DNA of 64,000 bases from NCBI GenBank assembly GCA_002397315.1, contig DHAE01000030.1, positions 1 through 64,000 on the forward strand. Reading direction: 5' to 3'. Origin of the DNA: Comamonadaceae bacterium UBA4962. Lineage in GTDB: Bacteria > Pseudomonadota > Gammaproteobacteria > Burkholderiales > Burkholderiaceae_C. This document shows, piece by piece, positions 15,270-23,583 of this stretch; the first letter of the stretch is position 1, and each line of letters begins with the position of its first letter. The notes beneath the pieces are model-generated. The model did no database searches, was not told where the DNA came from, and saw only the letters and a program-made list of their open reading frames with translations. The position numbers and the translations under genes were made by a program.

Positions 15270-16066
15270 GCGGCGGCCTTGTCCGCGTCCTGCGGAGGGC
15301 GGTACACCACCAGGCGCTCGTGCCACGCGGCCCAGCGCTCGGGCGCGACCTCGTCGTGCGTGACCCACAGCACGGCCTTGAAGCGTTCGGGATCCACGCC
15401 GCTCCAGCCGTCCAGGCAGGTGATGTTGGCGGGCAGCGGCGTGGGCCGGTTCCACCACTGGCGGCTGCCGGCTTCCTGCACCACGGCGATGGGCTCGCCG
15501 TTGACCACGTGGGCCGAGACGCGCGTGATGTTGATCTTGGGCGCTTCCACGCGCCAGCCCAGGTGGCGGCCGAGGATGTCGACGGGAATGGTCTTGCCCA
15601 CATCGGACGCGGTGGTGAGCACGGGCGTGGCGCCGATCAGCGCGGCGATGCGTTCGCTCCATTCGTTGGCGCCGCCCACGTGGCCCGAGAGCACGGGGAT
15701 GACGAACTGGCCGGCATCGTCCACCACCGTGACGCCCGGGTCCTCGTCCTTGGACTTGAGCACCGGCGCGATCAGGCGCACCACGGCGCCCAGCGAGACG
15801 AAGAAGACCAGCTGGTCGTACTGCGCGAAGAGCGGCGCGATCTCGTCGCGCAGCGCGCCTTCGTAGGCCCGCACGGTGTTGGGCAGGCCCTCGAAGGCGG
15901 CGGCGAATTTGGCGGCGGTGCAGACGTGCGCCTGCGGCACGTCGCGCGCCAGCTGCGCGGCCTGGGCGGCGCCGTGGCGGGTGATGGCGACGAGGCACAC
16001 GCGCACCTCGCTGGCGGGCTGCGCGGGGGCGGAGAGGACCACGTCAGGGGTGGCAGGGGTGTTCAT
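15266..16066 (-). CDS. cbiG: CbiG N-terminal and central domains (cobalt-precorrin-5A hydrolase)
   Basis: A 266-residue protein with the CbiG N-domain (VCLVAITRHGAAQAAQLARD, QLVFFVSLGAVVRLIAPVL, VTVVDDAGQFVIPVLSGHVGGAN) and the central domain (LTTASDVGKTIPVDILGRHLGW). The C-terminal third of full-length CbiG is missing and is encoded by the overlapping next gene. CbiG is diagnostic of the anaerobic-type (early cobalt insertion) route. Start ATG at 16066 overlaps the cobI stop. Confidence 0.9.
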   Translation of the reverse strand: MNTPATPDVVLSAPAQPASEVRVCLVAITRHGAAQAAQLARDVPQAHVCTAAKFAAAFEGLPNTVRAYEGALRDEIAPLFAQYDQLVFFVSLGAVVRLIAPVLKSKDEDPGVTVVDDAGQFVIPVLSGHVGGANEWSERIAALIGATPVLTTASDVGKTIPVDILGRHLGWRVEAPKINITRVSAHVVNGEPIAVVQEAGSRQWWNRPTPLPANITCLDGWSGVDPERFKAVLWVTHDEVAPERWAAWHERLVVYRPPQDADKAAA

Positions 16067-16953
16067 TCGGCAAGCTCCGGTTCGTCGGAAAGGGGATGGT
16101 CCGCAGCGGGGGCCGCAGGCGAGGATTTCTTCAGGCAGCCCTTGATGCGCTCGCCGCGGATGCGGTGCGGGTTCTTCACCACCATGAGCGAGAGGTAGCT
16201 GACCTTGGTGCCGCGCAGTGCGGGCAGATCGGGGCCTTCCACGCAGCGCTCGTCGGGTGCGCCCACGCGCTCGATGAACTGGGTGTGCGGCAGCAGGCCG
16301 CGCTGCTCCAGCCAGTCGATCAGGTCGTCCATGAGCGGCTTGACCTTCATGAGCACCAGGGTGTCGAAGTCGGGCAGCAGGCGGTCCACCGCGCCCACGC
16401 CGTAGGCGGCGGGCACGATGGCGATGGTGTCGTCCTGCTCGGCCAGCGGCATGCCGCGCGTGGCGCAGGCGGCCGTGAAGGCGTTCACGCCCGCGATCAC
16501 CGGTACCTCGATGCGCGCATCCAGCGCCCGCACGGTGCGCGCGAGGTGGCCGAAGGTGGCGTAGGTGCTGGCGTCGCCCTCCACGAGGAAGAGCACGTCC
16601 TGCCCGGCCTGCAGCCAGGGCAGCACGGTATCTGCCGCGCGCATCCAGGCACGGGCGAGCTTCTCGCCGTCGTGCGTCATCGGGAACAGCAGCGTCTGGT
16701 GCACGGCGGGCGGCGTCAATCCTGCGCGCTGCACGATGCCGAAAGCGTAGCTGGGCGTCTTGGTGCTGCGCGCGGGGTAGGTCCAGACGGCGTCGGTGCG
16801 CTGCAGCTGCGCCCAGGCGGCGCGGGTGATGAGGCCGGGGTCGCCCGGGCCGAGCGAGACGCCGATCAGGCGGCCCAGGGGGCCTAGTGGCGCCGGCGCA
16901 TGCGTGTCCTGCGGCTGCGGCGCGATCGTGATGGTGGTGTGTTCGGCGGTCAT
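16063..16953 (-). CDS. cobI: Precorrin-2 C20-methyltransferase (CobI/CbiL)
   Basis: A 296-residue SAM-dependent methylase. Motifs: LIGVSLGPGDPGLITRAAW near residue 28, YPARSTKTPSYAFGI, FLVEGDASTYATFGHLARTV near residue 120, and VPVIAGVNAFTAACA. The TYATF element is typical of C20-methyltransferases. The C-terminal lysine/proline tail (KSSPAAPAADHPLSDEPE) is extra. Overlapping start and stop codons on both sides (ATGA) place it firmly in the operon. Confidence 0.92.
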   Translation of the reverse strand: MTAEHTTITIAPQPQDTHAPAPLGPLGRLIGVSLGPGDPGLITRAAWAQLQRTDAVWTYPARSTKTPSYAFGIVQRAGLTPPAVHQTLLFPMTHDGEKLARAWMRAADTVLPWLQAGQDVLFLVEGDASTYATFGHLARTVRALDARIEVPVIAGVNAFTAACATRGMPLAEQDDTIAIVPAAYGVGAVDRLLPDFDTLVLMKVKPLMDDLIDWLEQRGLLPHTQFIERVGAPDERCVEGPDLPALRGTKVSYLSLMVVKNPHRIRGERIKGCLKKSSPAAPAADHPLSDEPELAE

Positions 16954-18293
16954 GCCCCCTCCTCCACGGCCGGCACCGCAATTCCTGCACCGCCCGCCTG
17001 CGCGCAGACGATCCACACCGGGTTCTCGGCCGCCATGCGGTGCATGTGCAGGATGGGCTTGCTGCGCGCGGCCTGCAGTTGCAGCACGTCCCACGCGGCG
17101 CCGGCGGCCTGCAGGGCCTGGGTGGCGGCGGCGAGGTTCTCCAGCGTGACGAAGTTCATCACCAGCCAGCCGCCGGGGCGCAGGCGCGCGAGGCACAGCG
17201 CGATCAGCTCGGCCAGCTCGCCGCCCGAGCCGCCGATGAAGACGGCGTCCGGATCGGGCCAGTCCTGAAGCCCCTCGGGCGCCTTGCCGTGCACCAGCGT
17301 GTGGTTGGAGACGCCGAAATCGCGCACGTTGCGGCGCGCGATCTCCACGTCGCCCTCGTTCTTCTCCATGGCCCAGACATGGCCCTGCGGGCACAGGCGC
17401 GCGGCCTCCAGCCCCACGGAGCCGCTGCCGGCGCCGATGTCCCACACGCGGCTGGTGGCGCGCAACTGCATGCGGGCCAGCGAGACGGCGCGCACTTCCT
17501 GCTTGGTGATCAGGCCCTTGTCGGGCTGGCGCTGGTGGTAGGCCGCATCGGGCAGGCCGAAGCGCACCGCGTCGGGCCGCTGGCGCGTGCGCACCAGCAG
17601 CACGACGTTGGGGTCGGCGAAATCCTGCGCTGCGGCATGGGCGGGCGCCATGTCGGCCCACACGCGCTCGTCGGGCGTGCACAGGCGCTCGGCCACGCTG
17701 ATCTGGAAATCGTCGCCCAGTCCTTCGGCCACCAGCAGGCGCGCGATGCGCGCGGGCGTGTTGTCGGGGCTGGTGAGCACGGCCAGGCGGTCGTGCTGGC
17801 GCACGGCCTGGGCCAGCGCGTAGAGGCCGTGCGCGGGCGCGGCGCCCACGGCCCATTCGCCGGCATCCTTCGCATGCACGGAGACGATGCGCGCGTCCTG
17901 CCAGGCCAGGCCCAGGCGGGCGCAGGCCAGTTGCAGGGTGGAGACGTTGGGCATCACCTCCAGCGCCTGGATGCACAGGCGCGAGGCCAGGTAGCTCGCG
18001 ATGCCGTGGCAGAGCGGGTCGCCCGTGGCCAGCACCACGCAGGCCTGGTGGGCCGCGCGGGCCTCGGCGATCCAGCCGGGCACGGACGAGAGGCAGCCGG
18101 TCAGGTCGCGCCGCACGGCGTGGGGTGCGATGTCGTCTTCCAGCAGCGCCAGCGTGCGCGTGCCGCCGATCACCAGGTCGGCGCGGCGCAGCAGCGCGAG
18201 CGCGGTGGCGCCGAGGCTGGCGGCGCCGTCGTCCAGCACGCCGATCACGCGGCAGGGCTGGGGGTCTTTTTCGAGCAGGTTCGTGATGGTCAT
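16950..18293 (-). CDS. cobL: Precorrin-6Y C5,15-methyltransferase / decarboxylase (CobL = CbiE-CbiT fusion)
   Basis: A 447-residue fusion. Residues 1 to about 220 are the CbiE methylase (LVIGGTRTLALLE, ACVVLATGDPLCHGIASYLA, VMPNVSTLQLACARLGLAW). Residues about 255-440 are the CbiT class I methyltransferase with the SAM loop VWDIGAGSGSVGLEAAR and AVFIGGSGGEL. CobL methylates C5 and C15 and removes the C12 acetate carboxyl. The start at 18293 lies 10 bases after the cbiD stop. Confidence 0.93.
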   Translation of the reverse strand: MTITNLLEKDPQPCRVIGVLDDGAASLGATALALLRRADLVIGGTRTLALLEDDIAPHAVRRDLTGCLSSVPGWIAEARAAHQACVVLATGDPLCHGIASYLASRLCIQALEVMPNVSTLQLACARLGLAWQDARIVSVHAKDAGEWAVGAAPAHGLYALAQAVRQHDRLAVLTSPDNTPARIARLLVAEGLGDDFQISVAERLCTPDERVWADMAPAHAAAQDFADPNVVLLVRTRQRPDAVRFGLPDAAYHQRQPDKGLITKQEVRAVSLARMQLRATSRVWDIGAGSGSVGLEAARLCPQGHVWAMEKNEGDVEIARRNVRDFGVSNHTLVHGKAPEGLQDWPDPDAVFIGGSGGELAELIALCLARLRPGGWLVMNFVTLENLAAATQALQAAGAAWDVLQLQAARSKPILHMHRMAAENPVWIVCAQAGGAGIAVPAVEEGA

Positions 18294-18303
18294 CGTCGTG
18301 GGG

Positions 18304-19431
18304 TCAGGCGGTGGCGGCCGGCCCGGAGGCGGCCTCGGTGATCTTGCTGCCGTCGAAATCGCAGACCAGCACGGTGAGGTGGAAGCGGTCGCCGTAGCGG
18401 TCGGGCGCCGTGAGCGTCTGCACCACGGCCTGCGCCAACGCGTGGTGGAAGGGCTCGCCCAGGCCCAGGGCCTGCATGCGTTCGGCGCCGAAGCGCGCGG
18501 TCTCGGCGGCGGCGATCTCGGCGCAGACCTCGGGCGGCGCGCCCACGCGGGCGGCCAACCCGGCCAGCAGTTGCGTATCGACCTCGGCGCGGTTGGCGTG
18601 GGTGATGGTCTCGCCCTGGGCGATCTTCGTGAGCTTGCCGACCATGCCGCCGATGACCACTTCGCGCAGGCCCTGCGCCACGGCCTCGTCGAGCGCATAG
18701 CGCAAGAAGTCGCCCATCTGCACGAAGCAGGCGGCCGGCAGATCGGGCCGCTCCTTCATCGCGAACTGCTCGGTGCGCCCACCCGTGGTCAGCACCACCA
18801 CGCCATGGCCCAGCGTGGCGGCCACCTGCACGCCCTGCACCACGCTGGCGCGGTAGGCCGACGTGGAATACGGCTTGACGATGCCGGTGGTGCCCAGGAT
18901 GGAGATGCCGCCCAGGATGCCGAGGCGCGCGTTCAGCGTCTTCTTGGCCATCTCCACGCCCTGGGGCACGGAGATGGTCACTTCCAGCCCGGCGCGCTCC
19001 AGCAGCGGGCCGCCCACGGCGCGCACGTTGTCTTCGATGTTGCGGCGGGGCACGGGGTTGATGGCCGGGCCGCCCACTTCCAGGCCCAGGCCGGCCATCG
19101 TGACGGTGCCCACGCCGAAGCCGCCGCAGAGCACGACCTCGCCCGCGCGGCCGGGCAGCACGCGCACGTCGGCGGTGAGGTGGGCCTTGTCGGTGCAGTC
19201 GGGGTCGTCGCCCGCGTCCTTGATGACCATGGCGTGCGCGCTCTGCCCCCCCTCGCAGCGCCCGTCGTTCACCGCGAAGCGCACCACGTCGCCGTTGGGC
19301 AGCAGGCAGTCCACCGCCTCGGGCACGGCACCACCCACCAGGCCCAGCACGGCGGCGCGCGCGGCGGCGGCGGAGCAGGCGCCGGTGGTGAAGCCGGTGC
19401 GCGTGCCGCGGCGGACGGTTTTCTCCATCAT
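18304..19431 (-). CDS. cbiD: Cobalt-precorrin-5B C1-methyltransferase (CbiD)
   Basis: A 375-residue CbiD with the hallmark N-terminus RTGFTTGACSAAAARAA, then VNDGRCEGGQSAHAMVIKDAGDDPD, VTMAGLGLEVGGPAINPVPR and the glycine-rich GISILGTTGIVKPYS. CbiD methylates C1 in the anaerobic-type pathway; the aerobic equivalent is CobF, which is absent here. Two adjacent ATG codons (19431 and 19428) are possible starts. Confidence 0.93.
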   Translation of the reverse strand: MMEKTVRRGTRTGFTTGACSAAAARAAVLGLVGGAVPEAVDCLLPNGDVVRFAVNDGRCEGGQSAHAMVIKDAGDDPDCTDKAHLTADVRVLPGRAGEVVLCGGFGVGTVTMAGLGLEVGGPAINPVPRRNIEDNVRAVGGPLLERAGLEVTISVPQGVEMAKKTLNARLGILGGISILGTTGIVKPYSTSAYRASVVQGVQVAATLGHGVVVLTTGGRTEQFAMKERPDLPAACFVQMGDFLRYALDEAVAQGLREVVIGGMVGKLTKIAQGETITHANRAEVDTQLLAGLAARVGAPPEVCAEIAAAETARFGAERMQALGLGEPFHHALAQAVVQTLTAPDRYGDRFHLTVLVCDFDGSKITEAASGPAATA

Positions 19432-19438
19432 GGCGGGG

Positions 19439-20143
19439 TCAGCCTCCGGCGGCGCCTTGCGATGGTTGCGCTGCTTGCTTCTGCCGCGCCTCGGCCAGCG
19501 CCAGCAGCGCGTGCAGCGCGGCCACCACCAGGGTGGAGCCGCCCTTGCGGCCACGGATCACGATCCAGGGCACCTCGGCCACTTCGGCCATCAGGTCCTT
19601 GGATTCGGCGGCGGAGACGAAGCCCACCGGCATGCCCACCACGAGGGCCGGGCGCACGCCCTCTTCGCGGATCAGGCGCACGAGTTCGATGAGCGCGGTG
19701 GGCGCGTTGCCGATGCCGACGACGGCGCCCTGCAGCAGCCCCTGCCGGTGCGCCTTGCGCATGGCCTGCACGGCGCGCGTGGTGTCCTCGGCCTGGGCCC
19801 GGGCGATCACGTCGGCGTCGCTGATGAACTGGTGGGTGCGCATGCCGAAGTGCGCCAGGCGCGGCTGCGAGAGGCCCGAGCAGATCATCTCCACGTCGGC
19901 CACCACGGGCGCGCCACCGCGCAGCATGGCCGCGATGCCGGCCTCCACCGCATCGGGGTGGAAGTCGGTCAGGCCGTTGAATTCGAAGTCGGCGTTGGCG
20001 TGGATCATGCGGCGCACGACCGGCCACTGCTGCGCCGTGTAGGCGTGCGGGCCGGCCTCGGTGTCGATGATGGCGAAGCTGTCGTGCTCGATGGCCTGGC
20101 CGGCGCGCGTGAGCTGCTCGGTGACGGTGTTGACCGTGCTCAT
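19439..20143 (-). CDS. cobH: Precorrin-8X methylmutase (CobH/CbiC)
   Basis: A 234-residue enzyme that moves the C11 methyl group to C12 to give hydrogenobyrinic or cobyrinic acid. It contains VVADVEMICSGLSQPRLAHF, ALVVGMPVGFVSAAESKDLM and VPWIVIRGRKGGSTLVVAAL; the histidine expected to be catalytic lies upstream of the first motif in MIHANADFEF. Its ATG overlaps the cbiX stop (ATGA). Confidence 0.92.
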   Translation of the reverse strand: MSTVNTVTEQLTRAGQAIEHDSFAIIDTEAGPHAYTAQQWPVVRRMIHANADFEFNGLTDFHPDAVEAGIAAMLRGGAPVVADVEMICSGLSQPRLAHFGMRTHQFISDADVIARAQAEDTTRAVQAMRKAHRQGLLQGAVVGIGNAPTALIELVRLIREEGVRPALVVGMPVGFVSAAESKDLMAEVAEVPWIVIRGRKGGSTLVVAALHALLALAEARQKQAAQPSQGAAGG

Positions 20144-21288
20144 GCGGCGGCTCCGGCCGGCTGGGGCACCGCGTGGCCGTGGTGGTGGCCGTGATCGTGG
20201 CCGTGCGAGTGCCCATGGGCATGGCCGTGGTCGCCATGCGCGTGGTCGTGGCCATGGCTGTGCCCATGGTCGTGGCCCGGCTCGGCGCCTGCTGCGGCTG
20301 CGGCGGGCACATGGGCATGTGTGTGCTCGTGGCTGTGGCCGTGACCCAGGTCGTGCGCGATCTCGCGGTACTTGCAGCCGTCGCAGGGCAGGCGGCTGTC
20401 GGGCAGGCCGGCCTGCAGATCGGCCACGCGCTGCTCCAGCAATTCGAAGATTTCGCGCTCCATGCCGAAGTGGCCCGACTGCGCGAAGCGCACCTGCGGG
20501 TACTGCACGCGCAGGTGCTCCACCTGCCGGCCGATGCGCTGCATCAGCGTGCCGGTGTAGAGGTAGTACGGCAGTACCACGATCTGCTTCATGCCCAGCA
20601 GCACCTGGCGCTGCACCACCCGCTCCAGGCGCGGCCAGGTGATGCCGGTGAAGGCGATCTCCACCAGCTCGTGGTGGCTGTCTTCCTGCAGCCAGCGCGC
20701 CATCTTGGCGACGTCGCCGTTGGCCTGCCGGTCGGACGAGCCCCGGCCCAGCAGCACCACGCCGGTGGTGGTGGGATCGGGCACGTCCAGCGCCTGCATG
20801 CAGCGGCGCAGCTGGCGCTGCAGGATCGCGAGGATGGGCTCGCAGGCCGTGAGGTGCGGGCCGTAGAGGAATTCGACGCCCGGGCAGTGTTCGCGAGCAT
20901 GCTCGATGGCTTCGGGGATCTCCATCTTCACGTGGCCCGCCGCATTCAGGATGAGCGGCAGCACCAGCACGCGGCGGCTCCCTTTCGCTGCCATCAGCAG
21001 GCCGTCGTGCAGGCCGGGCGGTGCGAATTCGATGAAGCAGACCTCGATGCGCCAGCCGGGCTGGCGTTCGCGCCATTGGCGCACGAAGGCGTGGATTTCG
21101 TCGTTGCCCTCGGGCTCGCGGGAGCCGTGGCCGACCAGCAGCACCGTGGTGCCGGCCTGCGCGAGCGCGGGCACGGCGCCGGCAGCGGCGTGGGCGGCAG
21201 GGCCGTGGTGCGGATCGCCGCCGTGTTCATGGCCATGGCCATGTTCGTGGGAATGCCCGTGGGCATGCGGAGCGTGCGGGTGCGTCAT
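20140..21288 (-). CDS. cbiX: Sirohydrochlorin cobaltochelatase CbiX, with histidine-rich ends
   Basis: A 382-residue chelatase that inserts cobalt into sirohydrochlorin. Two chelatase halves are visible: LLVGHGSREPEGNDEIHAFV near residue 50 with FIEFAPPGLHDGLL and LPLILNAAGHVKMEIPEAI, and a second half with VVLLGRGSSDRQANGDVAKM near residue 180 and LPYYLYTGTLMQRIG. Both ends are strikingly His-rich: the first 30 residues (HPHAPHAHGHSHEHGHGHEH) and the last 70 (repeated HGH/HDH units). Between core and tail is LPCDGCKYREIAHDL, a CxxC that recalls the iron-sulphur motif of long CbiX proteins. His tracts probably hold cobalt or nickel. Confidence 0.92.
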   Translation of the reverse strand: MTHPHAPHAHGHSHEHGHGHEHGGDPHHGPAAHAAAGAVPALAQAGTTVLLVGHGSREPEGNDEIHAFVRQWRERQPGWRIEVCFIEFAPPGLHDGLLMAAKGSRRVLVLPLILNAAGHVKMEIPEAIEHAREHCPGVEFLYGPHLTACEPILAILQRQLRRCMQALDVPDPTTTGVVLLGRGSSDRQANGDVAKMARWLQEDSHHELVEIAFTGITWPRLERVVQRQVLLGMKQIVVLPYYLYTGTLMQRIGRQVEHLRVQYPQVRFAQSGHFGMEREIFELLEQRVADLQAGLPDSRLPCDGCKYREIAHDLGHGHSHEHTHAHVPAAAAAGAEPGHDHGHSHGHDHAHGDHGHAHGHSHGHDHGHHHGHAVPQPAGAAA

Positions 21289-22175
21289 CGTGGAATATCC
21301 GTGGGGGTGTCCGCCAGGGGACTGGAGGCTTCCGCGCCCTGCGGCGCATCGCTCGCGCGGCGGAAGCGGTGGGTGAAGCCCGGGTCGTAGAGCTTGGATT
21401 TGGCGAGTTCGGGCCAGTGGCGGGCACCCAGCGTGGGGCTGGCGATGATCATGGCCTGGCTCACCACCTGGGCCTCGCGGCAGCGCTCGCGCACGTCGGC
21501 CACGGTGCAGCGCACGATGCGCTCCTCGCCGGGCCAGGAGGCCTTGTGCACCACCAGCAGCGGCGCGTCGTCGGGCCAGCCCGCTTCGCGCAGGCCGGCC
21601 TGCACCTTGTGCAGCAGCGTGATCGACAGGAAGATGCAGAGCGTGCAGCGGTGGCGCGCGAGTTCGGCGAGCGATTCGCCGGGCGGCATCGGCGTGCGGC
21701 CCTCCACGCGCGTGAACACCACGGTCTGCGTGACCTCGGGCAGCGTGAAGCTCTCCACCGCCGCGGCGGCCGAGGCCATGGCCGACGAAACGCCGGGCAC
21801 CACGCGCACGGGCACGCCCGCGGCATCGAGCGGCTGCACGAGCTCGACCAGCGCGCCGTAGAGGGCCGGATCGCCCGTCTGCAGGCGCACCACGGTGCGG
21901 TGCTTCTGGGCCTGCAGCACCAGCCACGCGGCCATCTGGCCGAGCGTCATGGACTTGCTGTCGGCGATGGAGCAGCCGGGCGGCGCCCAGCGCGTGGCGG
22001 CCTCGTCGACGAGCGAGCCCGCGAACAGGATGGCACCCGCGCGCTCGATGAGGGAACGGCCCTTGACGGTGATGAGTTCCGGGTCGCCGGGACCGGCTCC
22101 GACGAACCACACGGTGCCGGGGCCCGTGGCGGCGATCTCGCAGGCCCCGGAGGACTGCGGCGAAGAATCTGGCAT
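21285..22175 (-). CDS. cobM: Precorrin-4 C11-methyltransferase (CobM/CbiF), first gene of the operon
   Basis: A 296-residue SAM-dependent methylase. Motifs: VWFVGAGPGDPELITVKGRS near residue 22, RLQTGDPALYGALVELVQPL near residue 95, VVPGVSSAMASAAAAV near residue 125, and LCIFLSITLLHKVQAGL. The start at 22175 is preceded by about 110 bases of leader and then a cobalamin riboswitch, so operon expression should fall when B12 is abundant. The stop overlaps the cbiX start (ATGA). Confidence 0.93.
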   Translation of the reverse strand: MPDSSPQSSGACEIAATGPGTVWFVGAGPGDPELITVKGRSLIERAGAILFAGSLVDEAATRWAPPGCSIADSKSMTLGQMAAWLVLQAQKHRTVVRLQTGDPALYGALVELVQPLDAAGVPVRVVPGVSSAMASAAAAVESFTLPEVTQTVVFTRVEGRTPMPPGESLAELARHRCTLCIFLSITLLHKVQAGLREAGWPDDAPLLVVHKASWPGEERIVRCTVADVRERCREAQVVSQAMIIASPTLGARHWPELAKSKLYDPGFTHRFRRASDAPQGAEASSPLADTPTDIPR

Positions 22176-22287
22176 GGGAAGCGACGAACGAAATTGCGCC
22201 CGCCCGACGGCGAACGCGCCCGCACCCTGCCTCCCCGCAGGGTCCGTGAAATGGAGCGCGCATGCCGCGGCGCAGCGCGCGCACTCC

Positions 22288-22535
22288 CCTGTCGGCCGGT
22301 ATCCGGGCTGGCGTTGCGGCAGGTGTGCCGGGCTCCCTGGGCCCTTCCCGGAGGCCGCGAGGGCACTTCCAGTGGGCATCGTTCCAGGGGCCGAAGGCGC
22401 GCGGCTTTTGCACGTGCGCCTTCCATCGCTGACCGTTGCGGGGGCAGCCCAGGCCGGGGCGGATGTCCGTGGCGGACTGGCCCTTCCTGGTTCCCGTTTA
22501 ACTGCGCGGCCGGAAGCGGCCGCGCGAGCACCAAC
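22288..22535 (-). promoter_or_regulatory. Cobalamin riboswitch upstream of cobM
   Basis: Read on the minus strand, the leader contains the elements of a B12 riboswitch in order. These are GGTGCTC near 22533, a GGGAACCAGG segment near 22495, the core CTGCCCCCGCAACGGTCAGC (complement of 22428-22447), a GCCCACTGGAAGTGCCC segment near 22370, and the B12 box AGCCCGGATACCGGCC (complement of 22294-22309). This matches the conserved B12-box pattern AGYCMGGARACCKGCC. It lies 113 bases upstream of cobM and is expected to shut translation or transcription when adenosyl- or methylcobalamin binds. Confidence 0.9.
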
Positions 22536-22619
22536 GGGCGGAAGTATAGGGGCCCGGGCGGCCGCAGGCACGGCGCCGGGAGGATTCAGGCCTCCGCGGC
22601 ACCAGCCCATGCAGCGGGT

Positions 22620-23393
22620 TCATGACACCGCGGCATCCGGGTGCCAGGCGGGCAGGCTGCCCACCCGGTAGATCCAGACCGGGTGGCCGCCCTCCGGCCG
22701 CAGCACGGCTTCGGGGGCGGCCCCGGGCACCTCGAAGGCCAGGCTGGCCAGCCAGGCGTCCGCCGCCATCTCGGCGCGGGCCTTGGCCGCCGCGCGCGCC
22801 ATGCTTTCGGGACGCTGGAACACGTAGACCATCCGGTAGCCGCCCCAGGGCGCGCGCCAGATGTCGCCGCGGCGCACCCGCGCCCAGGGGCAGCGCAGCG
22901 CGCACACGCAGCGCAGCGGCCAGCTCCACTCGAGCCCCTCCAGGCGCGCGGCGGGATAGGCGCGGCGCAGCGCGCGCAGACCGTGGCCCAGGCCGCAGCC
23001 CGCATCGAGCACGGCAGCGCCGGGTTCGAGGGGCGCGGCATCCGGCAGGCCGTCGAGCGCGCCGTGCGGGGTGGGGAACAGCGGCGCGTCGCGCCAGGCA
23101 TTGAGCGGATAGACCAGCAGCAGCACGCCCAGCGGCGCCAGCCAGGCCCAGGCGGGCACCTGCGCGGCGCCGGCCGCCAGGAAGGACAGCGGGAAACCGG
23201 CCGCGATGAAGCCCTGCCGCCAACGCGTGGCCCCCCAGAGACTGGCAAGTACGCCGACCGCGCAGCCCGCGAGCCAGGCGCCCCACCACGGCATGCCGGC
23301 CCCGCTGCGCAGCAGCGCGAAGGCGAGCCAGGCAGCGGCCCAGGCCAGCAGGGCGGGAAGGGGCCAGGGCAGCGGTATCGGCATGGAACGCAT
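22620..23393 (-). CDS. Membrane-anchored class I SAM-dependent methyltransferase
   Basis: A 257-residue protein with a hydrophobic N-terminal third (two to four membrane segments between residues 5 and 95) and a soluble C-terminal Rossmann domain carrying the SAM motif AVLDAGCGLGHGLRALR near residue 118, followed by RLEGLEWSWPL. The target is unknown. The start at 23393 (MRSMPIPLPW) is preferred because the protein aligns with a membrane segment start; the longer open frame to 23507 adds an unlikely tail. It is divergent from the arabinose-like cluster at 23584 but not obviously part of it. Confidence 0.75.
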   Translation of the reverse strand: MRSMPIPLPWPLPALLAWAAAWLAFALLRSGAGMPWWGAWLAGCAVGVLASLWGATRWRQGFIAAGFPLSFLAAGAAQVPAWAWLAPLGVLLLVYPLNAWRDAPLFPTPHGALDGLPDAAPLEPGAAVLDAGCGLGHGLRALRRAYPAARLEGLEWSWPLRCVCALRCPWARVRRGDIWRAPWGGYRMVYVFQRPESMARAAAKARAEMAADAWLASLAFEVPGAAPEAVLRPEGGHPVWIYRVGSLPAWHPDAAVS

Positions 23394-23583
23394 CTCGTCG
23401 TGGAACGCAAAAGGAAGGGCGGACGGCCCGCCTGCCCGCGCAGTGTAGAGAGCCGTGCAGGCCGTACACATCCCGCCGCCGGCCCCTCCTACAATCTCCT
23501 GTTCCATTTTTTACATTCGCCAGCAGTCCAGGGCCTCCACCCCGGATTTTTTCCGGGCTTTCCGTACCGTCCAGGGGTTCTTT

